A stretch of DNA of 64,000 nucleotides from Streptomyces caniscabiei (GTDB lineage Bacteria; Actinomycetota; Actinomycetes; Streptomycetales; Streptomycetaceae), in contig NZ_JABXWI010000028.1 in assembly GCF_014930365.1 (NCBI RefSeq), positions 1 through 64,000 of the forward strand, given 5' to 3'. Within the stretch, counting starts at the first letter, position 1. Each line of letters starts with the position of its first letter. The position numbers and the translations under genes were made by a program. The notes beneath the pieces are model-generated. The model was not told the DNA's origin. It saw nothing but the letters and a program-made list of their open reading frames with translations, and searched no databases. This document shows positions 44,683-53,623 of the stretch, piece by piece.

Positions 44683-45627
44683 GTGAACACCCAGCCCTAC
44701 GACCAGCATCCCTATCAAGAGGTACTGGTCAGCCCCATGTACCTGGCCGGCTCCAACGGGACCGGGGACGCTGGCTTCGCCCCTGTCAGTCACTGGCCGC
44801 ACCACTATCTCGACGAGGGCCCCTGCCAGCTCCTCGTCACCTCGCCCGACCAGCGAATACGGATCGGCTGGTTCGGCGACGACTTCGAACTGTGGAAGAT
44901 CACCGCCGCCGAGGACGCCGTCTCCGCACCCCGCTGGACGGCAACCTTCAACCACGGCACCCCGGCCGAGATCGTCGCCGGGCTCACCAGCGCTCTGGCC
45001 CGCGACTACGCCGAAGCCGAGGCCACCGAAGGCAACGCGCGCTTCTTGACGAGCCCGTCGTTGTACTGGGCTGGTGCCGTCCGGCCGCTGACCAATGCCG
45101 GCTGGACCCGCGACGGGGCGGCCGAGCGCGGCACTGTCGAGATCATCGCCCCCGACGGACAAGCGGGCGTTCTGATCGACAACCGCCTCTCTGACTGGGA
45201 CGACGAAACCGTCAGGCTGTGGGCCGGTCCTCCGGGTTGGGGCACGCGGGCGGAAGCGGTCTTCACAGCCCGCACCCCGACCCACCTGATCGCGGCGACC
45301 GCAGCCGCCATGTCGGACTCAGCCCCGGCGATTCGTGAGCGGCACCAGATCAACCGCAAGGTGGAGCACCTGGTCACACTGGCCCCGGTCGGCCGAGCCG
45401 CCGATCCTCAGATCTCTCGTGCTCCGACCCCACTCGACGTGCGCCGCACCGCTGTCGCCCAGGCCGTCCACCGCGCCGCACGCGCCCCGCAGACAGCAGC
45501 CGACCTCCGCGTGGTGGCCGCTCGCAGTCGCACCGCGACTTCGACACAGAATCTGTCGGGCAACCTCGCACACGCAGCCGCGGCCAGGCCGCCGGCCAGC
45601 CTGTCGGCCCCACGGCACAGCCGCTGA
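44683..45627 (+). CDS. DUF317 protein with two repeats
   Basis: 314 residues from a GTG. Two DUF317-type units: about 10-110 (VSPMYLAGSNGTGDAGF, LLVTSPDQRIRIGWFGDDFE, WTATFNHGTPAEIVAGLTSA) and 120-215 (WTRDGAAERGTVEIIAPDG, EAVFTARTPTHLIAATAAAM). The C-terminal 100 residues are low-complexity. DUF317 proteins occur on Streptomyces conjugative elements and have no known function. A single-unit paralogue is encoded at 46678-47019. Confidence 0.78.
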   Translation: MNTQPYDQHPYQEVLVSPMYLAGSNGTGDAGFAPVSHWPHHYLDEGPCQLLVTSPDQRIRIGWFGDDFELWKITAAEDAVSAPRWTATFNHGTPAEIVAGLTSALARDYAEAEATEGNARFLTSPSLYWAGAVRPLTNAGWTRDGAAERGTVEIIAPDGQAGVLIDNRLSDWDDETVRLWAGPPGWGTRAEAVFTARTPTHLIAATAAAMSDSAPAIRERHQINRKVEHLVTLAPVGRAADPQISRAPTPLDVRRTAVAQAVHRAARAPQTAADLRVVAARSRTATSTQNLSGNLAHAAAARPPASLSAPRHSR

Positions 45628-45698
45628 CTCCCGCCCCTGGCCCCTCCGAGACGTCGCCTCTGACCGAAGCAACACCTCCGAATACCGGGAGTTCCGCC

Positions 45699-46187
45699 AT
45701 GCCCGACGCCACCGCACTGGATCAGGCCACAGCCATGATCGAGAAAGCCTGGGCCACCCCCATCAACGTGCTGGAGAACCTCGCGGTCCGCCGCCCCGTC
45801 GAGGACCCGCTCCTCCGCTCAGCAATGCATATCCGATCGAGCCTCGTCGTCTCGAACAACGCGGTCGCCGTCCACCAGGACCGCTTGCACGCCCTCACGC
45901 GGCCCGGTCATGTGCCGGCCTTCCACGACCTGGAGCGGATCACCAGCTCGGCGGTGGACCTGCGCGTCGCGCAGGCCGAGAGCCGCATAGCCCTGCAGGC
46001 GATCAGTCACGTGATCGAGGCCCGCGAAGCCGCCGTGACCGCGAACCGGACACCGTCGCTCAGCCTGGCCCAGGCCGCTGTCACCCGCTCCGCGCACGCG
46101 CCGCGTGCGCTGGGCCAACCGCCGGACCAGCCTGCCCCGTCGGCCGCTGTCCGCCCCACGGTGGCCACGACCGGGCCCGGACGGTAA
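45699..46187 (+). CDS. Helical transfer-region protein
   Basis: 162 residues, all helical, with ATAMIEKAWATPINVLENLA near the start and RLHALTRPGHVPAFHDLERI in the middle. No metal site, membrane helix or known family. Layout resembles the protein at 38615-39199, another helical protein with a Pro/Ala tail. Confidence 0.6.
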   Translation: MPDATALDQATAMIEKAWATPINVLENLAVRRPVEDPLLRSAMHIRSSLVVSNNAVAVHQDRLHALTRPGHVPAFHDLERITSSAVDLRVAQAESRIALQAISHVIEAREAAVTANRTPSLSLAQAAVTRSAHAPRALGQPPDQPAPSAAVRPTVATTGPGR

Positions 46188-46191
46188 CCGG

Positions 46192-46458
46192 TCAGCGGGA
46201 GTCTTCGTCGCGATGGGCCGCGCCGAACCGGGAGTCCATCGCGCGGGCCAGCTCCACCAACGTCAGCTCGACGCGCCGCCCGTCCGCGATCCGACGCTCC
46301 ACCAGGGCTTCCCCGTCACGCTGCCTCCGGGCCTGGATGCCCACAGCCCACTGCCCGTCGGCCACCATCGCTATGTCGCCCGCTGTCCACGGCCGCGCGG
46401 CGCCACGGATCTTGCGCTCCAGCCCGGCACCGTCCCAGTGTCTGCTCGACTCCGCCAC
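46192..46458 (-). CDS. Small protein on the opposite strand within the transfer region
   Basis: About 88 residues from a GTG with AAGGGA upstream. The sequence (RPWTAGDIAMVADGQWAVGI, then RRQRDGEALVERRIADGRRV) looks like a conserved alternating beta-hairpin domain with an LVELARAMD helix. It is the only minus-strand gene between 12973 and 49563, so it may be an independent insertion or a regulator. Family not recognised. Confidence 0.5.
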   Translation of the reverse strand: MAESSRHWDGAGLERKIRGAARPWTAGDIAMVADGQWAVGIQARRQRDGEALVERRIADGRRVELTLVELARAMDSRFGAAHRDEDSR

Positions 46459-46677
46459 GGCCTGTCCCTTCTGCTCTGTACGGCCCCGCGCCGCAACCCG
46501 GTTACGACAACCGGTCGCGTCGATCCATTCCCCGGCCCACCGACCTCCTCCCCCCTCGGCGGCCAGTTCGCCCACGGCAGACCTCACCTTCCCGGAAACG
46601 ACTACGTACTTCGGCACACCGCATGTCAACGTACGGACGTCGGGAAAACTCGCAGGTCAACGAAGGGACGCCCACTC

Positions 46678-47019
46678 GTGAACGCCTCCAGCATCCTCCT
46701 GCCAGCCGTCGTCCGCCCCGCCGTGGAGGAACGCGCCTGGCTCTCCAGCGACCACTGTGCGAGCCCGGTACTCGAACTGCTGGGCGGGCTCGGCTGGGCG
46801 ATCGTCGACACCCCGGAGGCTAACGTGCACTGCACCAGCCCGGACGGCCGCGTCTACGTCGGCTGGCTCCCCGAGGACACCACCGCCTGGAAGCGCGGCA
46901 TCGTCTGGCAGGTCCGGGTCCACCCCTCCGACGCGGAGCCCTGGATCCAGGAGTTCGGCCCCGACACCCCCTCCGAGGCCGTGGCCGGGTTCCTCGCAGC
47001 GCTCATCGCAAGCCGCTGA
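46678..47019 (+). CDS. DUF317 single-unit protein
   Basis: 113 residues from a GTG. One DUF317-type unit: LGGLGWAIVDTPEANVHCTS, VYVGWLPEDTTAWKRGIVW and TPSEAVAGFLAALIAS. Its strand order matches the second unit of the protein at 44683-45627. Function unknown. Confidence 0.72.
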   Translation: MNASSILLPAVVRPAVEERAWLSSDHCASPVLELLGGLGWAIVDTPEANVHCTSPDGRVYVGWLPEDTTAWKRGIVWQVRVHPSDAEPWIQEFGPDTPSEAVAGFLAALIASR

Positions 47020-47115
47020 ACCACCCAGCAAAAGGTCTTGCGCGACCAACTCTGCCTCGACGCCCCTGACGCTCTATCACCACACCGCTTCGCCCTCGAT
47101 CCCGGAGGCTCCCCG

Positions 47116-47328
47116 TTGCCCCAGCACCTGACCGTCGGCCACCTGCTCCGCCAACTTCAGAACCTCGACCCCGACCTGCCGATCCGCCTGGCTGTCAACC
47201 CCGACTGGCCCTTCGCCCACTACGTCGGCACCGACGTCGTCGTGGGCGACGGCATGGCGTTCATCGCCGAAAACGGCCAAGAGGGCTACCTCCCGGCATC
47301 GGTCCGCAACGCCCTCGCCTGGGCCTGA
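47116..47328 (+). CDS. Small conserved-looking protein
   Basis: 70 residues from a TTG with CGGAGG 7 nt upstream. It reads LTVGHLLRQLQNLDPDLPIR, then DVVVGDGMAFIAENGQ, a compact helix plus beta layout common in small phage- and plasmid-encoded proteins. No function assigned. Confidence 0.6.
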   Translation: MPQHLTVGHLLRQLQNLDPDLPIRLAVNPDWPFAHYVGTDVVVGDGMAFIAENGQEGYLPASVRNALAWA

Positions 47329-47410
47329 CCCTCCGTACGGACCTGTCCAGGAGGCCCCGATCTCACCGCGACCCCACCCTTCCACCGATTACCCGCTGCA
47401 CGCCCTCGCC

Positions 47411-47749
47411 GTGCGGCCCATGCCGCCGGGAGTGCGCGGCGCACTGGTCCAGCGCGTCTCCGCCCTCCCGGAGGGACCGCTCGACATCTCCTGGCTCCCG
47501 GCGGGCACCCCTGAACTCCCGCTCGGCCGTATCCGCCTGCACTGGGAGCCCGCCTCCCACACGGGCTGGGACGTCACCGCCCACCTCGGCCTGGCCACCG
47601 CCGAGGTCCTCCTCGCCTCCTGGCCCGCCGCCCCCGACGACTGGCCGCGCCTGGTCCGCCCCACCATCCACGAGGTGACCGGCCTGTGCGCCGCCCTCGC
47701 GGTCGCCACCAGCGCCCTGGACCTCTCCAACCGCCTCGCCGAAGTCTGA
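47411..47749 (+). CDS. Small protein closing the transfer operon
   Basis: 112 residues, GTG start. It reads LPLGRIRLHWEPASHTGWDV and LLASWPAAPDDWPRLVRPTI, a probable mixed alpha/beta fold with several conserved-looking Trp residues. It ends just before the strong terminator at 47756, which marks the end of the long plus-strand transfer region. Confidence 0.6.
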   Translation: MRPMPPGVRGALVQRVSALPEGPLDISWLPAGTPELPLGRIRLHWEPASHTGWDVTAHLGLATAEVLLASWPAAPDDWPRLVRPTIHEVTGLCAALAVATSALDLSNRLAEV

Positions 47750-47755
47750 CCGCAA

Positions 47756-47799
47756 CCGCAAGGCCGCCCCTCGCCGAACCGGCAGGGGCGGCCTTGCGG
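47756..47799. terminator. Strong hairpin terminator of the transfer region
   Basis: Perfect 16 bp arms CCGCAAGGCCGCCCCT / AGGGGCGGCCTTGCGG around a 12 nt loop that can pair further (GCCG/CGGC). It starts 7 nt after the last transfer-region stop. Confidence 0.88.
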
Positions 47800-47841
47800 T
47801 AACCCCGCCCACGCTCATCACCGACGAACGATGAGGACACG

Positions 47842-48078
47842 ATGGCCGACGAGCAGCAGCTCTGGAGGTATCCGGAGGTCGCCGCCCACATGGGCATCAG
47901 CGTCCGGGCCGCCCGCAGCCGCAAGAGCCAGGACACTCGGCCGGAGCCCGACGACATCAGGGTGCAGGACCAGCCACGCTGGAGGCCCGCCACGTTGCAG
48001 GACTGGCAGCCGGTCGGCCGAGGGTTCCGCAGCGACCTGCACGGCACTGCCTCTCACGACGGCACCGCATCCGGCTGA
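47842..48078 (+). CDS. Small helix-turn-helix protein (excisionase-like)
   Basis: 78 residues. LWRYPEVAAHMGISVRAARS near the start is a MerR/excisionase-type recognition segment, followed by DQPRWRPATLQDWQP, the strand-and-Trp end often seen in such proteins. It could regulate transcription or assist excision; no integrase is nearby. Confidence 0.55.
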   Translation: MADEQQLWRYPEVAAHMGISVRAARSRKSQDTRPEPDDIRVQDQPRWRPATLQDWQPVGRGFRSDLHGTASHDGTASG

Positions 48079-48110
48079 CCGTCAGTCGTTCCCGCCCGTA
48101 GGCTGCGGCC

Positions 48111-48344
48111 ATGACGACCGACTCGCCGATGCCGTCCCCGCCGTTCCCCTCGCCCGACAGCGCCGTGCTCCGGCTGATTGTCGGCAACGCCATCGCGTCG
48201 GTCCGCAGCGGCGAAGCCTCGGTGGAGGAGGCGATCCTCCACGCAGCCGTCCACGGCTGGTACGAGGGCCATGTCCAGGGCGAGGACGAGTGCCCCGGCT
48301 GCGACTTCCGGGGCGAGCTGCCCAAGCACAGCAACCGCGGCTGA
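48111..48344 (+). CDS. Small zinc-binding-like protein
   Basis: 77 residues. A helical core (SAVLRLIVGNAIASVRSGEA, HAAVHGWYEGHVQGEDE) precedes CPGC, a possible half zinc site with nearby His residues. Common as a hypothetical on Streptomyces elements; function unknown. Confidence 0.5.
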   Translation: MTTDSPMPSPPFPSPDSAVLRLIVGNAIASVRSGEASVEEAILHAAVHGWYEGHVQGEDECPGCDFRGELPKHSNRG

Positions 48345-48360
48345 GCAGGGAGCCACTCGC

Positions 48361-49563
48361 ATGGGAGACGAACGGCTGAACGAGCAGTGGTGGTCCGCCG
48401 TCTGGGCAGACCTGGAAAGGCAGCGTAGGGCTCGTCCTTGGATGCCTGGTCCCTCGACTGTGATGGATGTCCTGCAAACCAGCAGGAAAGAGAGATCTCA
48501 CCAACTCTTGATCGGCTGGCTGCTCGACCCCCGCCAGCCGCACGACCTCGGAACCGCCGTCCTCACCGGAATGCTGAGGGTGCTGGGCAAGGCGCACCTC
48601 GTCGAAGCCGAGGGACTCGCTCGGGTCCGGGTGGACCTGGAGGTCGTCAAACCGGGCTCACGCGCGGACATCGTCATCTCCACCTCAGCGTTCAAGCTCG
48701 TAGTCGAGCTGAAGGTGCACGCGGACGAAGGCCGTGAGCAGACGAAACGCCTTGCCGACGACCACGCTCAGCAGCAGGAACTCCTGCTGGTGTTCCTCAC
48801 GCTCCACGGTGACGACCCGGCGGACGAACGCTTTACACCGATGAGTCTGCGCACCTTCGCTTGCCTGCTCCGGAGCGCTCTTGAACAGGCCCCTGCCCCG
48901 CTCACCCCCCATACGCGCCGTGGCAGGGAAACGGCAGGGGATCTTCTGGACACCCTGGAAAGGATGACCGGCATGGCCCCAACGGACCAGGCTGCGGCGC
49001 GGATCTGGCTCACCTACGGCCAGCACTTGCCCAGTGCCAAGGCCGCAGCGCGCGACGTGCTCAAGCAACTGCCAACGGCTGTCGCGGCGGTGCTGAACCG
49101 ACTTGACCTGAGTGAGCCCGTGAAGGTTGTCGGCCCGTTTCCCTACCAGGCAGTTGGACACAAGAAGATACGCGGAGACTTCGGGACGTACCCCGAGTTG
49201 GCGGTGCTCCTGGTCAAGCCAGGATGGTGTACTGCCGACGGCAGCCCTCGGGCCGGCGTTGGCTACGGGACCCGCGCCGAGCCTGACCCTTTCGACTTCG
49301 GTGGAGATCTGCGTCCCTTCCTGGGGATCCGTGCCGAGGATCCAAGGGTTAACGAGTACCTCTCAGCCGCCTGCGACCCGCAAGATCGGCCGTTCTGGGA
49401 TCAGTGGCCGCGTTGGGAAGAGCTCGACTTGACTCCCCCTGGCGAGGAAGACGATCTCGTTGCGGCGTACTCAGATCGAGCAGCCGCGCGAATCACGGCG
49501 CTGTGGGAGCGTAATCACACCCTGATCGACCAGGCTGTGGCTCTCAGTGAGGCCAGCGGCTGA
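48361..49563 (+). CDS. PD-(D/E)XK nuclease-family protein (PDDEXK_4-like)
   Basis: 400 residues from the ATG at 48361. An N-terminal domain contains the nuclease core near residues 95-125: RADIVISTSAFKLVVELKVH gives the D...ExK metal-binding arrangement, followed by EQTKRLADDH. The C-terminal half (about 250-400) is unrecognised, with conserved Tyr/Trp/Phe positions (FWDQWPRWEELDL). Proteins with this layout are often annotated as PD-(D/E)XK nuclease superfamily and occur as solitary defence-linked genes. Confidence 0.7.
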   Translation: MGDERLNEQWWSAVWADLERQRRARPWMPGPSTVMDVLQTSRKERSHQLLIGWLLDPRQPHDLGTAVLTGMLRVLGKAHLVEAEGLARVRVDLEVVKPGSRADIVISTSAFKLVVELKVHADEGREQTKRLADDHAQQQELLLVFLTLHGDDPADERFTPMSLRTFACLLRSALEQAPAPLTPHTRRGRETAGDLLDTLERMTGMAPTDQAAARIWLTYGQHLPSAKAAARDVLKQLPTAVAAVLNRLDLSEPVKVVGPFPYQAVGHKKIRGDFGTYPELAVLLVKPGWCTADGSPRAGVGYGTRAEPDPFDFGGDLRPFLGIRAEDPRVNEYLSAACDPQDRPFWDQWPRWEELDLTPPGEEDDLVAAYSDRAAARITALWERNHTLIDQAVALSEASG

Positions 49564-49708
49564 TGGAGCAGCTCACCTGCAGTGGCGGACTCTCGCCGGT
49601 CAGCAGACCACAAGCACGAGGCCCGGGACACATCCCTCTCGGTCTACCGCATGTCTGCCGAACGCGGTTTCCTCGTGCGCTCCGTGTGCCGTCCCGAGCC
49701 TCCGTGCC

Positions 49709-50482
49709 CTACAAGGCCCGGTGGCTCACGGTGTCGTCGTCCGCCACCTCGTACAGATCAACCCTGAGCAGTTGTCGAACAGCGGCCGGAACCCGCTCGG
49801 CAGCCTTTACGGATGAGGTCGGCACGATCAGGGCGTAGCGGGTGTTCGGGGACCCGTCCGTCATCCGACGCAGGAGCTGCCCGTACACGATGTCGACGTC
49901 TATGCCCTTCTCCTTCGTGCGCCCCTTGGCCTCCCCGATCAAGCGCTCATCACCACGCAGGGCTTCGATGTCGGTCCACTTGTCGGTGGGAGTGACTGGG
50001 GTCCAGCCTTCGGCGATCAGCCAGCACCTGAACACATCGATCACGCGGTCTTCGTCGCTGGTCCGCGCCAGGAGGTTCCGCACTGCCTCCAGGTCAGATA
50101 CTCGGGTCCTGCGCAACCGGCCTCTGCCGTCAGCATTGAGGTCAGCCGGACGGATCACCACGAGTCGTAGGCCGTGCGCGGGAATCTCGGTGTCTCGACG
50201 GGCGTCGTACAACGCGCGCTGTTCGCCGCGGTGCACACCGCTGATGGTCAGTATCTCCGGCTTGTCGAAGATCGGTACCGGCTGGTCGTGCTGGAGTTCG
50301 CGGTATTCAACTACTAGTTGGTGGCAGGGCCAGTACGAATCGACTGGCAGCTTCACTCGCCGTCCGGTGGCTCCGGGATCTCCAAGCAGCCAATCGAACC
50401 GATGCCCCTGTCGGCCGACTTCCCCGAGAACCTCGTCACACATGCCGAGTACGTACGCCTCGTCGCTGTCTTCTCTGCTCAT
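49709..50482 (-). CDS. Two-domain restriction-endonuclease-like protein
   Basis: 257 residues from the ATG at 50482; the longer open frame upstream reads low-complexity sequence and is unlikely. Residues 20-120 resemble a VSR-like nuclease (LPVDSYWPCHQLVVEYRELQ, SGVHRGEQRALYDARRDTEI, IPAHGLRLVVI). Residues 150-235 carry a Mrr-like PD-(D/E)XK core: FRCWLIAEGWTPVTPTDKWT, DIEALRGDERLIGEAKGRTK, giving D...ExK. Two nuclease-type domains in one short chain is notable. The neighbouring zinc-ribbon gene is co-directional. Role in restriction of foreign DNA is inference. Confidence 0.65.
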   Translation of the reverse strand: MSREDSDEAYVLGMCDEVLGEVGRQGHRFDWLLGDPGATGRRVKLPVDSYWPCHQLVVEYRELQHDQPVPIFDKPEILTISGVHRGEQRALYDARRDTEIPAHGLRLVVIRPADLNADGRGRLRRTRVSDLEAVRNLLARTSDEDRVIDVFRCWLIAEGWTPVTPTDKWTDIEALRGDERLIGEAKGRTKEKGIDVDIVYGQLLRRMTDGSPNTRYALIVPTSSVKAAERVPAAVRQLLRVDLYEVADDDTVSHRAL

Positions 50483-50679
50483 GGCTACGGAGAATGCCAC
50501 CCGCCAGTGACAGCGAGCCCGGATTCGCCGAGCCGCCCCCTCCGGCGGGAAGCGGCTCGCGCTGCCCTCCTCAGGGGCGAACGTCAGCACTGCTGAGCTT
50601 TCGGAACCAACATCCATACAGGTCACAGCAGTTGATTTCGGGATTTCGAGAACTGTTGCGACGGATGCAGTTCGGCGCG

Positions 50680-51084
50680 TTAGTCCAGGTAGGTGCCGGC
50701 GAAGGCGCCGTCGAAGCCGAGTGCGATCAGGCCCTGCTCGACGCTGGGGTAGGTCGTCCCGTCCGGGATGGCGATCATGGCGTCGAAATCGGCGCGGCTG
50801 ATCTCGGGCTCGAGCCACTGGTTGCCGCAACGGCAGCGGACCCAGACATTGCGGCCGTGGTTGATGAGCAGCCAGTCGCGCCGGGCCCGGCAGGCCGAGC
50901 ACAGCACGGGGATGCCGCGCAGGGACAGCTCCGGCGGATGGCTGAGGCATCGCGTCGCTCCGGGGCCGCTGGGCGGCTGCGTCTCGTACTGCTGCTGCAG
51001 CAGCGGATCACTTCCGGCGGGCGCGGCGGGCAGGACGGGGGTCGGCTCTACGTGGTGGTCGGTCGTTCTGAGCACGAGCGTCAT
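50680..51084 (-). CDS. Zinc-ribbon protein
   Basis: 134 residues. Two metal-binding half sites, CSACRARRDWLLINHG and WVRCRCGNQWLEPEI, form a probable zinc ribbon around residues 62-92. The ends lack known motifs. It lies between the relaxase and the VSR/Mrr-like gene; function unknown. Confidence 0.6.
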   Translation of the reverse strand: MTLVLRTTDHHVEPTPVLPAAPAGSDPLLQQQYETQPPSGPGATRCLSHPPELSLRGIPVLCSACRARRDWLLINHGRNVWVRCRCGNQWLEPEISRADFDAMIAIPDGTTYPSVEQGLIALGFDGAFAGTYLD

Positions 51085-51188
51085 CTCCCGGTCGAGGGCC
51101 TTCTCTTCATCCGTAACAGCCGGTGGAATCGGTTGTCCAGGGGTTTCGCGCAGTCGGCAGGCCGGTGGCGGGCCTGCCGGACTGCTGG

Positions 51189-52958
51189 TCAGCGGCGCGG
51201 CGGGCGGCTGTGCGGGTCCGGTGCGGCGGGCCTCGGCGAGGCCGGGGGCGCGGTCCGGACGCTGGCCGGGTTGGCGGGAGGCGTGGCGCGACCGGTGCCG
51301 GCCTGCGGGCGTCGAGTAGCTTCGCCCGGGTGGGCGGGGAGCTGGGCGAGGCGGCGCAGTCGCCAGACCAGGACGTCGTTAACGTCCTCGGCCGTGTCGA
51401 GTTCGCGCATGGCGATGACCTCCTTCAGGAGGGCCTTCGGGTCGTGGCCTGCCTGCTCGGCCTGAGCCAGGGTGGCGGCCAAGGCGTCGTTCTTCGTGCT
51501 CGTGCCGGGTCGGGTGCGGTTCTCGGGCAGGACGGTGCGGATGGTGGTCTCGTAGGCACGGCGCTGGGCTTCCGGCAAGGCTCGTCCCTGGTCGCGCAGG
51601 GCCTGCATGGGTGTGGCGGCGGCTTGGCGGTAGGCGGCGCGAAGGTGCTCGGCGGCCTGCCGGGAGGCTTCGGCCTGCTGGGCGTGACCGCGTGCGGAGT
51701 GCCAGCGTGCTGCGGCCAGCGCCACCAGCACGAGGGTGGAGACGAGCATGGCGGTGGTGCCGCCGTCTTCTCCTCGGCCGAGCGCGCCTCCGGCCTGGAT
51801 GATGCCCCGGGCCGCCGAGCGGATCGCCCGGGTGTCGGCGCGTTCGGCTCGGACGTGGCTGCGGGTGGCGCGTTCGAAGGAGCGGGCGGCGGCGCCGAGT
51901 TCGGCGCGGGTGGCGGCCGGGGAGGTCTGGGCGACCGCGTCCAGGAGTTCGCCGACTCCGACGAGTTGGCCTGCGGCTTCGTCGTCGTCGCTGTCCAGGA
52001 GGACTGCGGCTCGCTCGGCGATCCCGGTCGCGGTGCGTCGCCACCGTGCGGGAGGCGACCAGTTCGACCGGCCGCTGTCTGCTTCCGGCAGCGGGGCCTC
52101 GTCGGGGGTTCCGCCGGCGAGGCGGCGCTGGATCTTCGGATAGGAAAGGTCGGGGGCCAGGGTCGAGCCCGCAAACCAGACCGGCTCGCGGTCGCGGTTG
52201 CGGTCTCCGGGCAGCGCGACCGTGTAGCCGAGAATGTCGCCGGAAGGCGCGTGCCGCAGCTTGACGCGCAGGCCCGCCTCGCGAAGGCGGGTGAAGAACT
52301 CGGCTTCGCTGGCGGCTCCGGCGACGGCCTGGCGGACGGCTTCGCGCAGCGTCTCGCGCGGTGTCTCGGGCCGGCCGGTCCGCTCGGCTTTGAAGCGCTC
52401 GGCGCTGGTGGGCGTCTTGGCTCCGGTGCCGTCGCCGGGCTTGAGCCGACGCAGGCCCATCTCCTGTTCGATGCGACGGCATTCGGCCTGAGCCTTCTTG
52501 AAGTCGTAGTTCATCCTCGGGCGGCGCAGGTCGCCTCGGACCATGGTGGCGAGGATGTGGATGTGGTCGTCAGCGTGGCGCACCGCGACCCAGCGGCAGC
52601 CGTCAGGATCGCCTTCGGGGGCGAGGTTGACCGCGTGGACCAGACGGCGGGCGACGGTGTTCCACTCGTCGTCGGTCAGGGTCCGGTCGCCGGGGTCGGT
52701 ACGGACCGAGCAGTGCCAGACGTGCTGGGCCGGCGCCTGGTCGCCAGCCTGCTTGACCCGCAGGTCCAGGGCAGCAGTGAGCCGGGCGAGGGTGACCTTG
52801 GGGTCAGGGTCGGGGCTGGTGTCACGGCCGGGGTCGGGGGCGAAGCCCTCCCAACTGCCGACGAGGTGGGGGTCCGTGTGCTCGTCGCGCTTGCCGGGGC
52901 CGTACAGGTAGACGAGCAGGCCGTGGGTGCGCGAGCCGCGTCGGATCTTGGGGACCAT
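51189..52958 (-). CDS. MobA-type relaxase
   Basis: 589 residues. The N-terminal relaxase domain (1-230) contains HTHGLLVYLYGPGKRDEHTD and the metal-binding motif III RHADDHIHILATM near 140, the hallmark of MOB-type relaxases that nick oriT and stay covalently attached to the 5' end. A second conserved part (about 200-280: FKAERTGRPETPRETLREAV) precedes helical regions and one hydrophobic stretch near 410. The ATG overlaps the MobC stop (ATGA). A degenerate copy of the N-terminal domain is encoded at 32255-33532. Confidence 0.85.
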   Translation of the reverse strand: MVPKIRRGSRTHGLLVYLYGPGKRDEHTDPHLVGSWEGFAPDPGRDTSPDPDPKVTLARLTAALDLRVKQAGDQAPAQHVWHCSVRTDPGDRTLTDDEWNTVARRLVHAVNLAPEGDPDGCRWVAVRHADDHIHILATMVRGDLRRPRMNYDFKKAQAECRRIEQEMGLRRLKPGDGTGAKTPTSAERFKAERTGRPETPRETLREAVRQAVAGAASEAEFFTRLREAGLRVKLRHAPSGDILGYTVALPGDRNRDREPVWFAGSTLAPDLSYPKIQRRLAGGTPDEAPLPEADSGRSNWSPPARWRRTATGIAERAAVLLDSDDDEAAGQLVGVGELLDAVAQTSPAATRAELGAAARSFERATRSHVRAERADTRAIRSAARGIIQAGGALGRGEDGGTTAMLVSTLVLVALAAARWHSARGHAQQAEASRQAAEHLRAAYRQAAATPMQALRDQGRALPEAQRRAYETTIRTVLPENRTRPGTSTKNDALAATLAQAEQAGHDPKALLKEVIAMRELDTAEDVNDVLVWRLRRLAQLPAHPGEATRRPQAGTGRATPPANPASVRTAPPASPRPAAPDPHSRPPRR

Positions 52959-53623
52959 CAGAGGCGCTTCTTCACCAGGATGTCGGCCGCGTCGTCCACG
53001 CGGGTCAGGACGCAGTTCACGGTCGTCAGGGCGCGGTCGAGTTCGCCGGGGAGGGGCTGTCCTCCGGCGTTGTAGACGAAGGCGATTTGGTTGATGTTGT
53101 TGCCGACACGGGAGATGGCGGTGCGCAGAGCGGCCAGCTCGTCGATGGCGGCATCGAGCTGTTCGTTGGTATGCACGATGGTCGAACCGCGGGCGACAGC
53201 GAGGCCGGCGGCGGCGAGGAAACGGGCCACGGTGACGGCGCGCTGCTTGGCGGCGGCAGTGATCTCGGTCTTCTCGGTGTCGGACAGGCGAGTGGTCATC
53301 TTGTGGGTGCGCTGGCTCAGGTTGCGGGTGCGGCGGCGCGGCTTGCGGTCGGGGAAAGCAGGTTGGCTCGGGCTCTGCTGTTCGCGCGGGGCGCGGTCGT
53401 CTGCTTCTCCTCCCCCGACGGGCGCCCTCTGGTGCCGGGAGTCCGGCTGGTCCCCGTGCGCCCTCGCTCGGGGAGCAGCCGGACTTCCCCCGCTCCCCTG
53501 GGCGGGGGCAAGTGCGTACGACGGGCCGTAGGACCGTCGTATGCGACAACTTGCTCCGCCTGGAGCCGAGTTGGGGTCACGCTGCGGTCCGGACGTGGTG
53601 GCCGCCTGGTCGTTGGCGGTCAC
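52958..53623 (-). CDS. MobC-type relaxosome accessory protein
   Basis: About 221 residues from a GTG that overlaps the previous stop (GTGA). The basic, disordered N-terminus ends RRRTRNLSQRTHKMTTRLSD. The C-terminal helical domain (about 110-221) matches MobC: TEKTEITAAAKQRAVTVARF and AALRTAISRVGNNINQIAFV. MobC proteins bind oriT, help melt it and recruit the relaxase. Some annotations may start at the internal ATG in THKMTTR (113 residues). Confidence 0.75.
   Translation of the reverse strand: MTANDQAATTSGPQRDPNSAPGGASCRIRRSYGPSYALAPAQGSGGSPAAPRARAHGDQPDSRHQRAPVGGGEADDRAPREQQSPSQPAFPDRKPRRRTRNLSQRTHKMTTRLSDTEKTEITAAAKQRAVTVARFLAAAGLAVARGSTIVHTNEQLDAAIDELAALRTAISRVGNNINQIAFVYNAGGQPLPGELDRALTTVNCVLTRVDDAADILVKKRL

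Noticed and set aside
47842..48078. Reading the small helix-turn-helix gene as proof of an integrated element (excisionase)
   Set aside because: No integrase, tRNA or att-like repeat is visible in the window, so plasmid and integrated states cannot be told apart.
51123..53075. Plus-strand open frame of 650 residues over the relaxase and MobC genes
   Set aside because: Composition is Gly/Arg/Ala-rich and motif-free, whereas the minus strand has relaxase and MobC motifs and coupled starts.
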